This document shows positions 8,116 through 14,669 of a DNA stretch of 23,802 nucleotides, piece after piece. The stretch's first letter is position 1; each line of letters starts with the position of its first letter. The position numbers were made by a program, and so were the translations under genes. The notes below the pieces were generated by a model that searched no databases, was not told the origin of the DNA, and saw only the letters and a list, made by a program, of their open reading frames with translations. The DNA comes from Perlabentimonas sp041656735 (lineage in GTDB: Bacteria > Bacteroidota > Bacteroidia > Bacteroidales > Tenuifilaceae), in assembly GCA_041656735.1 (NCBI GenBank), contig JBBACY010000047.1, positions 1 to 23,802 of the forward strand. Reading direction: 5' to 3'.

Positions 8116-8325
8116 TTAGCTGTTTTGTTTTTTTGCTTGTTTAATCATAATCATATTTGTGGCAGCAAAAATAATAAACATTACCCCAAGCCATACGTGC
8201 AGGTGAACAATAGTAAAACTTTTGGGACTTTGGTTGCTAATATAAAAATAGAGGAGAGGAATTGAGGTAAGAACCGTTCCAACAAACCCTACCATTTTAA
8301 GTGCAGATATAATTTTCATTCTCAT
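8116..8325 (-). CDS. Small two-helix membrane protein co-transcribed with tetR
   Basis: From ATG at 8325 the gene encodes 69 residues (MRMKIISALKMVGF...); a start at 8319 is equally possible. A TTG-initiated extension to 8385 would run through the promoter and operator at 8356-8386 and is therefore unlikely. Two hydrophobic segments are visible: about residues 6-28 and about 42-62. The second begins with HLHVWLGVMFIIF, whose closely spaced histidines resemble heme- or metal-facing positions in small membrane proteins, but I do not recognise the family. It is the first gene of the tetR transcription unit (4-bp gap to tetR), so its expression should follow the repressor. Possible roles include a pump accessory or a sensor. 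This is inference from position only. Confidence 0.6.
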   Translation of the reverse strand: MRMKIISALKMVGFVGTVLTSIPLLYFYISNQSPKSFTIVHLHVWLGVMFIIFAATNMIMIKQAKKQNS

Positions 8326-8355
8326 AAATATTAGTTTCACAATAATTACAACGCA

Positions 8356-8386
8356 CAAAGTTAGTTTATGTTCACTAACAAACAAA
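8356..8386 (-). promoter_or_regulatory. Promoter with embedded TetR-type operator (tetR unit)
   Basis: On the minus strand TTTG (8386-8383) and TAACTTTG (8363-8356) form a Bacteroidota promoter with exactly 19 nt between them. The 20-bp element GTTAGTTTATGTTCACTAAC (8360-8379), with perfect 6-bp arms GTTAGT/ACTAAC, fills the spacer and overlaps the -7 box. That is the classic position for a repressor site. The leader to the ATG at 8325 would be about 25 nt. Confidence 0.7.
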
Positions 8387-8482
8387 TATTTTTATTATTT
8401 TTTTTGACTAACCTTTGTTTTCTGATGCCCAATCCTACGTTTTTATTTACAAACATCTGTTCTAGATTGATTAGGATATTTA

Positions 8483-8512
8483 TTGTTTTTTAAATGGGTT
8501 TTAATATATTTG
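8483..8512 (+). promoter_or_regulatory. Bacteroidota-type promoter for the 8535 gene
   Basis: TTG at 8483-8485 and TATATTTG at 8505-8512 are separated by 19 nt and match TTG-N19-TAnnTTTG. The start codon at 8535 leaves a leader of about 16 nt. It is divergent from the tetR promoter 120 bp away. Confidence 0.65.
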
Positions 8513-8534
8513 TGAACCTAAAAAATTAATTGTA

Positions 8535-9170
8535 ATGAAGTTTAAGCAACATTTCAGCACGATTCTCTTCCTTTTTATTTACGGGAATACTTTTTTTATG
8601 CAAACAAATACTTTGCAAAGCATTGCAAAGCAAGAGTTTAACGTAGGCGTAATTTCTCTAAGCCACCCTGCTGAACTTTTTTTAGAATCACTGAGTCAAT
8701 CTGACAGTGATAGGGTAATTTTAAAGAGCGGTAAGGAGATGGTTTGTGAGGTAAAGAAGATATCGGATAAGTTTGTTTTTTATACCAAATCAGATTCAGA
8801 TACGCCCGATTGGATTGATAAGAGCGAGGTGCAGAGTATTCAATACAGCAACGGCGAGGTTGTTGATTTAAGCAATTACGTACCCGAAAAGAAGGAGGAG
8901 AAAGATTGGCGATCAATAAAACTCACAAAATTTGCTAAAGATGTTGATGGGCTTACAAAGGTAGATAACATAGATGTAAGGTTTGAGGCAAGGGACCGAA
9001 AAACATATAAAAGCGCCATTGCCCTTGAGCGTGGTGCCGAAATTGTGATTATGAAGCAAGCTGCAACAATGAATGCCGATATTGTTTATATATCCAACAT
9101 CAACCACATAAGAGCGTATGGCAATCCTCCTGTTATAATAATGAATTGCCAGGCTTACCGTACTAGGTAG
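8535..9170 (+). CDS. Exported protein of unknown function
   Basis: A 211-residue protein with a hydrophobic N-terminus (8-22, LFLFIYGNTFFM), probably a signal peptide or anchor. Residues 58-110 carry SDRVILKSGKEMVCEVKKIS, then KFVFYTKSD and IDKSEVQSIQYSNGEVVDL. This 'attribute plus strand' pattern is often seen in small Bacteroidota envelope proteins. After a charged linker (118-125, EKKEEKDW), residues 158-190 (KSAIALERGAEIVIMKQAAT, then MNADIVYIS) resemble alpha/beta modules of small periplasmic proteins in which a helix precedes a 'GAD-hydrophobic' strand. I cannot name a family. It has its own promoter, divergent from the tetR unit, and its stop codon overlaps the end of the convergent acyltransferase gene by 8 bp. 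Function unknown; an envelope location is likely. Confidence 0.65.
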   Translation: MKFKQHFSTILFLFIYGNTFFMQTNTLQSIAKQEFNVGVISLSHPAELFLESLSQSDSDRVILKSGKEMVCEVKKISDKFVFYTKSDSDTPDWIDKSEVQSIQYSNGEVVDLSNYVPEKKEEKDWRSIKLTKFAKDVDGLTKVDNIDVRFEARDRKTYKSAIALERGAEIVIMKQAATMNADIVYISNINHIRAYGNPPVIIMNCQAYRTR

Positions 9171-10518
9171 GCAGATTTAGTAAACGTTCTAGTTGGACAA
9201 ATATATTTTCGTATAGCTCATATATCCTTCTGGTTTTTTTCTTCTCAAAAACATTAAATCTCAACTCCCTTAACCTATGGGCAAATTTAGTTGCCCAAAT
9301 TTTCCATATAAAAGTTACGTAAAAGCACAATGGGTAAATCGCACTGTAGGCTATGGTATAAATCACACTCTTAGTTATTAGAGCAAAAACCACTAGTTGA
9401 ATAACAAAAAACAAAGGAGTTAAGATAATCGCAATGGCAAACCTAACGCTACTTAAAAACTGTTTGTCTTCGAATTTTCGGCTTACGAGGTTGGCAATAG
9501 CTACTGGAGGAAAAATATTTATGAATGAGAGTAAAAACAGGGGTAAAAACGCTGCAAGTCCAACAGCTGAAGGTATTAGCTCCCATCGCTGTTTTTCAGT
9601 CATAGGAAATAGCGTTGGGTCTAGCTTCCGACGGGTTATAAGCATTTTGTACTCTAGGGCGCTGGCAGCTAAAAGCAAGAAATCATCATTATGTTTAATC
9701 CTATAATTGTTAATAGCATCTATTATATCCTTCTGTGTTTTAAAAGCATTTGCGTGGCTCGTGGGAATTGAATTTTTCCTTAGGTAGTCGTTGGTAAATG
9801 AATCTGTAAGGATTTTATAAACAGAGTAGTACTTTTCATCTTCAATGTTAATCATTTCAGGTTTTAGCCCCTCTTCAAGCCTCCTTATTAAAAGATTGTA
9901 TGCTCTTGCTGGGTTATTTTTGTAAATCTTCTTATATGGCTTAACGCTAATAGGAACCCCAAAGCGTATATGTAGTTTACTGCCAACCTTAATGTAGTTA
10001 GTGTAATCTAATCCTACGGGCACAATCTCAATATCGAGTTTTGGGTCGGCCTCCATGGCTTGAAAGGCAATTCGGGCAATTCCCTTTTTTAGCGGTCGGA
10101 GTTTTTTAAGATGCCCATGGTTGCCCTCGGGCATAATTGCAAGCCCATTTTGATTTCGCAGTACGTCAATGGTTTTATTAAATGTTTCGTCGTTGTTTTG
10201 AAGGTTTTCATACCCGTCGCGCATACGATAAACGGGCATTATTTTCAGAAAGATTAATATTTTTCGCAGTGTGGGTTGTTTAAATATATCGGCGCGGGCC
10301 AGAAATACGGGTTGCCAAGTTTGTACGCATAATATATTTAATGCATCCATGAGTGCATTTTGATGATTGGGGGCAAAAATTAGCGATTTGTCTTTTGGTA
10401 ATGAGTCCAGTCCCTCTACAGTGGTTTTAAAATAAAAGTGACATCCCCAGTCGACGTATTTCTTTAGTAAGTAGTATGGTAACGACCATTTTTCAACCTT
10501 ATCAATTGTTGTGGGCAT
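9163..10518 (-). CDS. PlsC-type glycerol(phosphate) acyltransferase with C-terminal membrane domain
   Basis: A 451-residue protein. The acyltransferase domain occupies about 35-205: PNHQNALMDAL (50-60) supplies the catalytic His52 and Asp58, with five rather than four residues between them. This spacing is typical of the NHPNALVD-like branch. MPVYRMRDG (94-102) and MPEGNHGHLKKL (129-140) are the second and third blocks, and VPVGLDY follows. Residues about 330-425 hold two or three hydrophobic helices, so the enzyme is membrane-anchored. The expected reaction is acyl transfer to a lysophospholipid or glycerol phosphate in the inner membrane; the exact acceptor is not determinable. It is co-transcribed 30 bp downstream of the SBF transporter. 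Its stop overlaps the convergent 8535 gene tail to tail by 8 bp, so there is no room for a terminator between the two. Confidence 0.82.
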   Translation of the reverse strand: MPTTIDKVEKWSLPYYLLKKYVDWGCHFYFKTTVEGLDSLPKDKSLIFAPNHQNALMDALNILCVQTWQPVFLARADIFKQPTLRKILIFLKIMPVYRMRDGYENLQNNDETFNKTIDVLRNQNGLAIMPEGNHGHLKKLRPLKKGIARIAFQAMEADPKLDIEIVPVGLDYTNYIKVGSKLHIRFGVPISVKPYKKIYKNNPARAYNLLIRRLEEGLKPEMINIEDEKYYSVYKILTDSFTNDYLRKNSIPTSHANAFKTQKDIIDAINNYRIKHNDDFLLLAASALEYKMLITRRKLDPTLFPMTEKQRWELIPSAVGLAAFLPLFLLSFINIFPPVAIANLVSRKFEDKQFLSSVRFAIAIILTPLFFVIQLVVFALITKSVIYTIAYSAIYPLCFYVTFIWKIWATKFAHRLRELRFNVFEKKKTRRIYELYENIFVQLERLLNLPT

Positions 10519-10548
10519 ATATTATATATTAGCGATTATTAACTAAGC

Positions 10549-11919
10549 TTATGATACCGGTCTTTTTCCCCAAACAGCTCCTACTATTAACCCCGATACT
10601 ATATGCCAAATACCCCACCAGGCTGCAATAAATGCCATACCTCCCAGCCCATCGAATAGGTTAGGGTTAAAAATTAGCACGAGGGCTAGCCCCGAGTTCT
10701 GGATACCTGTCTCAATTGTGAGCGTTCGTCTGTCGAGGCGTGGCAGCTTAAATAACGAGGCGATGGAGAAGCCGGTTATGAGCGCAAGTAGGTTGTGAAT
10801 AAATACTATGAGAAGAATGAAGTGTATATAGTCTAAAAAGAAGTTTAAATTTGATGTTAAGGCAACCGCTATAAAACCGAAAAAAACGAGGAGTGAAATC
10901 CTTTTTAGCGGTTTAATAAATTTTTTGGTTGTTTCAGGAAATTTATGTGCAAACCATATACCTAGCACAATTGGGATGCCCAGAAGTATGAATACGGTTT
11001 GCATCATCTCCCAAATATCAATCCTAATGGGGATAATCATATCTGCTGTGCCTGAGTATAGGCTTCCCCAAAGTGCAAAGTTTAGGGGTGTTAGCATTAT
11101 TGCTGAGAGGGTGGCAAAGGCAGTGAGGCTAACCGATAGTTCAACGTTGGCTTTGGCTAAAGATGAAATGAAGTTTGATATGTTTCCGCCGGGGCAGGCT
11201 GCAACCAGAATCATACCGAGGGCTACGCTTGGCGTGGGTTTAATGAGCAGAACAAGTAAGAAGGTTAAAGCCGGGAGCGCAACAAACTGGGATAAGATTC
11301 CTACTATGGCCGATTTAGGTTTTAGGAGTATTTTTCTAAAATGCTTAACTTTTATTTCAAGGGCAACGCCAAACATTATAAAGGCAAGTGTTATATTCAT
11401 AAACATAAGTCCGCCCTTGCTAAAGTTTAGCTTAATCCAATCGAGTATTTCCATTTCAATCTTAATGTGCATCTGCACATCCCTAACCTTGCTTTGGCTT
11501 AGTTCTACCCGATGTCGATTGGTAAAATATAGGTCAGAACCTTTCTGTATGTCATCGGGTTGGCCGGCTATACGAATGGCCTCGTCACGCTTCATACCTA
11601 TACGAAGAGGGGCTATGGGACGTTGAGGGGTAACAGTTTTTTTTGATGGCTTAACACGATCCTTTATTCGGATATCAATAATCTCATCGTTTGAAATTAC
11701 TATTTGGTCACTTCCATAAAAAAAACGTTCAATTGTTAAACTTTTTGTGGGTTTGCCCGTAATTTTTACAACTTCAACTGAATCCATACCAATGGAAACA
11801 TCTCTGAGAAGTTTAGAGTAGTTTTGCGACAGCGAAATGGTTGGCAGCGCAGCTAAGAGCACCACACAAATGGCTGCTACTCTATTTACTTTGTGCTTTC
11901 TGTAGTATGAGTTTTTCAT
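10549..11919 (-). CDS. SBF-family (bile acid:Na+ symporter-like) transporter with N-terminal SmpA/BamE-like repeats
   Basis: A 456-residue protein with two distinct parts. The first ~150 residues begin with a signal-like hydrophobic segment (13-31). They then contain two similar modules: DVSIGMDSVEVVKITGKPTK (40-59) leading to DQIVISNDEIIDI, and PLRIGMKRDEAIRIAGQPDD (104-123) leading to RVELSQSKVRDV. Each follows the 'G-M-x-x-x-E-hydrophobic-G-x-P' pattern of SmpA/OmlA/BamE-like folds. Residues about 165-452 are an SBF domain of about nine helices, with ACPGGNISNFISSLAKANVE (241-260) and the sodium-site-like TIETGIQNSGLALVL (401-415, E403 and Q407). It should move an organic anion with sodium across the inner membrane. 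Plain SBF proteins are about 300-330 residues, so the N-terminal part is an addition. It is first in an operon with the acyltransferase. Confidence 0.83.
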   Translation of the reverse strand: MKNSYYRKHKVNRVAAICVVLLAALPTISLSQNYSKLLRDVSIGMDSVEVVKITGKPTKSLTIERFFYGSDQIVISNDEIIDIRIKDRVKPSKKTVTPQRPIAPLRIGMKRDEAIRIAGQPDDIQKGSDLYFTNRHRVELSQSKVRDVQMHIKIEMEILDWIKLNFSKGGLMFMNITLAFIMFGVALEIKVKHFRKILLKPKSAIVGILSQFVALPALTFLLVLLIKPTPSVALGMILVAACPGGNISNFISSLAKANVELSVSLTAFATLSAIMLTPLNFALWGSLYSGTADMIIPIRIDIWEMMQTVFILLGIPIVLGIWFAHKFPETTKKFIKPLKRISLLVFFGFIAVALTSNLNFFLDYIHFILLIVFIHNLLALITGFSIASLFKLPRLDRRTLTIETGIQNSGLALVLIFNPNLFDGLGGMAFIAAWWGIWHIVSGLIVGAVWGKRPVS

Positions 11920-11956
11920 TAATTGTAGGGTAACAGATTAATAAAGACTGCAAATT

Positions 11957-11987
11957 AAAAAAAATGACAGAATAACCCTCCGTCATT
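11957..11987 (-). terminator. Terminator downstream of pgi
   Basis: On the minus strand AATGAC (11987-11982) pairs with GTCATT (11968-11963). The stem is extended by G-T wobble and G-C/A-T pairs to about 10 bp with a 5-nt loop, and is followed by a run of eight T (plus-strand A tract 11957-11964). It lies 25 bp past the pgi stop. Confidence 0.75.
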
Positions 11988-12011
11988 AGTTATAATATTG
12001 TTTACAAAGTG

Positions 12012-13364
12012 CTAGTATTCTTCGCCCAAAATTTCTCGTAGCAATTTACCTTGCTCTTCATATCCCTTTTTTCCTAGCAGGGCAAACATATTCTTTTTAT
12101 AGGCTTCAACGCCTGGTTGGTCAAAAGGGTTAACGTCTAATGTATAACCACTTATAGCGCACGATTTTTGAAAGAAGTACATTAAATAACCAAGCCAGTA
12201 CTCATTAATTTCGGGAATTTCGATGCTCATATTAGGTACTTTACCATCTATGTGGGCCAGTGTAGTGCCCAGCTTTGCCATTCGATTTACATCAGAAAGG
12301 CGTTTGCCCGAAATATAGTTTAGCTCATCTAGGTTTGCTGCATCGTGAGGTATTTCCAGTTTCCGCTTGCCCTTTTTTACAGTAATAACCGTTTCAAATA
12401 TGTGCCTTTCACCTTCCTGAATATATTGTCCTAACGAGTGTAGGTCGGTGGTGAAATCTACGCCAGCTGGGAATATCCCTTTGTTTTCTTTGCCCTCACT
12501 CTCGCCAAAGAGTTGTTTCCACCACTCGGTAATGTAATGTAACTTAGGGGTGTAGTTAACCATTATTTCAATATTATACCCATTACCATAGAGTGCGTTG
12601 CGAGCAGCTGCGTATATACAAGCCTGGTTTTCGTTTAACGGGATGCTAGGGCCAGTTTGCTCCTCGGCGTCTGTGGCACCGTTAATAATTTTTTGTATAT
12701 CGAAACCAGCAACTGCAATGGGTAGCAATCCTACCGGAGTAAAAACCGAATACCGTCCACCCACATCGTCGGGGATAATGAATGTGCGATAATTTTCTTG
12801 AGTGGCCAGTTCCCTTAACGCTCCTTTTGATGAGTCAGTAATGGCAACAATCCGGGTTGCTGCTTCGGCTTTTCCTACCTTGGCCTCAAGGTGTTGCTTT
12901 AAAAGCCTAAACGCAATGGCAGGTTCGGTAGTTGTGCCCGATTTTGAAATTACAATAACTGAGTACGATTTTTTATCGAGTAGTTCGAGCAATTCAGAGT
13001 GGTAGTCTTCGCATATATTAAAGCCCGCAAAAATCACTTGGGGAGTATTATCTCCAATGGATTCGGCAAAGTTATGGCTTAGCGATTTAATAATCGATTT
13101 TGCTCCCAGGTACGAACCGCCGATGCCTACAACCACTACCACTTCACTTTTACTTCGTAAATCGGTGGCAACCTCCTTAATAGCCTTAATTTGTTTAGGG
13201 GTAACCTGTGAGGGTAAGTTTAACCAACCCAGGTAGTTGCTGCCTTTCCCATTACCTGCATACAGTGTTTTCAGGCTTTGCTCTATGGTAGGCATAAGGC
13301 TTTGCACTTGATCTTCGGTTGCAAATTGGTATATGTCCTCAATGTCAATTCTCAATGTACTCAT
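12012..13364 (-). CDS. pgi: Glucose-6-phosphate isomerase
   Basis: A 450-residue enzyme that interconverts glucose 6-phosphate and fructose 6-phosphate in the cytoplasm. The length matches the short bacterial form (about 445 residues). Family blocks are GIGGSYLGAKS (80-90), the sugar-phosphate loop SKSGTTTEP (140-148), the signature VGGRYSVFTPVGLLP (201-215), the catalytic glutamate region GESEGKENKG (287-296) and DLHSLGQY with the catalytic His309. The gene starts 22 bp after gpsA stops, so the two form one leftward unit, and a hairpin terminator follows. Nothing is missing or unusual. gpsA-pgi next to lysS is, from memory, a common arrangement in Bacteroidales, but here lysS is on the other strand with recJ between. 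Confidence 0.96.
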   Translation of the reverse strand: MSTLRIDIEDIYQFATEDQVQSLMPTIEQSLKTLYAGNGKGSNYLGWLNLPSQVTPKQIKAIKEVATDLRSKSEVVVVVGIGGSYLGAKSIIKSLSHNFAESIGDNTPQVIFAGFNICEDYHSELLELLDKKSYSVIVISKSGTTTEPAIAFRLLKQHLEAKVGKAEAATRIVAITDSSKGALRELATQENYRTFIIPDDVGGRYSVFTPVGLLPIAVAGFDIQKIINGATDAEEQTGPSIPLNENQACIYAAARNALYGNGYNIEIMVNYTPKLHYITEWWKQLFGESEGKENKGIFPAGVDFTTDLHSLGQYIQEGERHIFETVITVKKGKRKLEIPHDAANLDELNYISGKRLSDVNRMAKLGTTLAHIDGKVPNMSIEIPEINEYWLGYLMYFFQKSCAISGYTLDVNPFDQPGVEAYKKNMFALLGKKGYEEQGKLLREILGEEY

Positions 13365-13386
13365 ATCCGTAGGGGTTTAAATTCGT

Positions 13387-14382
13387 TTAGAGTAATTTAT
13401 CAGTCAATATTTTCATTTCAACGGCAGGAGCAATGCCTTCGTATAGTATATTGTAAACCGCATCGCTTATGGGCATATCAATTTTAAGCCGTTGATTAAT
13501 TTCGTATATACAGTGCGAAGAGTAGTAGCCTTCGGAAACCATATTCATTTCGAGCATTGTGGATTTAACGCTGTACCCTTTGCCAATCATAGTGCCAAAA
13601 AGGCGGTTGCGACTAAATTGCGAATAGCAGGTAACGAGTAGGTCGCCAAGGTAGGCCGATGAACTTGTTTCTCTCTCGCTGGGGTACGACTCTCTGAGGA
13701 ATCGTTTTATTTCGAGCTGGGCATTGCTAACCAAAACGGCTAAAAAGTTATCGCCATAACCAAGACCGTGCGCTATGCCGGTTGCAATTGCATAAATATT
13801 TTTTAGCACGGCGCTGTACTCCGTACCGTAAATATCGGTGCTTAATATTGTTTTTATATAGTACGACTCAAGGTACGACGCAACCTCGGCGGCACTCTCT
13901 TCCTTTTTACACGAAACGGTTAGGTACGATAGGCGGCTAAGGGCAACCTCTTCGGCGTGCGAAGGCCCGCTTATTACGCCAATATTATCGAATGGAACTT
14001 TATGATACTGATTAAAATACTCGGCAATGGTTATGTTGTCGTTGGGTATTATGCCTTTTATGGCAGTAACAACAAACTTTTGGCTTAATGACTTGGTAAG
14101 TGGCTCTAGCCATACCTTTAGAAAGGCAGATGGTACCACAAAAATTATGATATCGGACTTTTCTACAACCTCATTAATATCGCTACTAATGTATAGATTG
14201 TTGAGGTTGAATTTTACCGAGCTTAAATAGTTCGGATTGTTACTATGGGTTTTAATGCTATTGATAATACTGGGCTCGCGGATATACCAGTTTACCTTAT
14301 CAAAATTTTCATGTATGATTTTGGTAATGGCCGTTGCCCAACTTCCGCTTCCAATAATGCCAATGGTTTTCTTTGCGTTCAT
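13387..14382 (-). CDS. gpsA: Glycerol-3-phosphate dehydrogenase [NAD(P)+]
   Basis: A 331-residue cytoplasmic enzyme that reduces dihydroxyacetone phosphate to sn-glycerol 3-phosphate, the backbone for phospholipid synthesis. The dinucleotide-binding loop is IGIIGSGSWATA (7-18). Substrate-site lysines sit in VTAIKGI (K109) and VLKNIYAIATGIAHGLG (K194), and the family signature is ISGPSHAEEVA (137-147). YLGDLLVTCYSQFSRNRLFG (244-263) is the conserved C-terminal block. Length is normal. It is followed by pgi after 22 bp. About 290 bp separate it from recJ upstream, so it probably has its own promoter, but I see no TAnnTTTG box close to its start. Confidence 0.95.
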   Translation of the reverse strand: MNAKKTIGIIGSGSWATAITKIIHENFDKVNWYIREPSIINSIKTHSNNPNYLSSVKFNLNNLYISSDINEVVEKSDIIIFVVPSAFLKVWLEPLTKSLSQKFVVTAIKGIIPNDNITIAEYFNQYHKVPFDNIGVISGPSHAEEVALSRLSYLTVSCKKEESAAEVASYLESYYIKTILSTDIYGTEYSAVLKNIYAIATGIAHGLGYGDNFLAVLVSNAQLEIKRFLRESYPSERETSSSAYLGDLLVTCYSQFSRNRLFGTMIGKGYSVKSTMLEMNMVSEGYYSSHCIYEINQRLKIDMPISDAVYNILYEGIAPAVEMKILTDKLL

Positions 14383-14669
14383 AAGTAATTATTAGCTGTT
14401 TGTCCGGGGTCTTCGATGGAAAAAATAGAATCCCTCTTTTTGCAGTTATGTTCAGCTAAGGTAGGGATTATTTTGTTAGATTGTAATTTTGCTTGCCATT
14501 GATTGCTCCTAGCTTCTTTAGATAAAAATGTACAGGCAAGCTCGTTTACAAAAGGCTAAAACAACAATTTTATTCCGACACAGCATAGCGCATTTGCAGG
14601 CAGGCTAAAAGGCACTGTACCTTTGGTAAATAAGTTATTGCAAAGCAGCTGTTTAGTCGCCGTTCCCTG

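Noticed and set aside
8326..8385. TTG-initiated extension of the small membrane protein
   Set aside because: It would run through the -33/-7 boxes and the operator; an ATG at 8325 fits better.
10925..11626. 233-codon plus-strand reading frame
   Set aside because: It lies entirely opposite the well-supported SBF transporter gene, and its protein is Ser/Ile/Arg-rich without recognisable motifs; a shadow frame.
14429..14469. AATCCCT/AGGGATT inverted repeat as recJ or gpsA regulatory element
   Set aside because: Arms are only 7 bp with a 27-nt loop and a weak T tract; it could be chance in AT-rich DNA.
14608..14625. AAAGGCA...TACCTTT hairpin and a plus-strand TACCTTTG box (14618-14625) after recJ
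   Set aside because: The hairpin lacks a T tract for termination, and the -7 match has no -33 partner at the right spacing and no rightward gene; the two overlap and may be coincidence.
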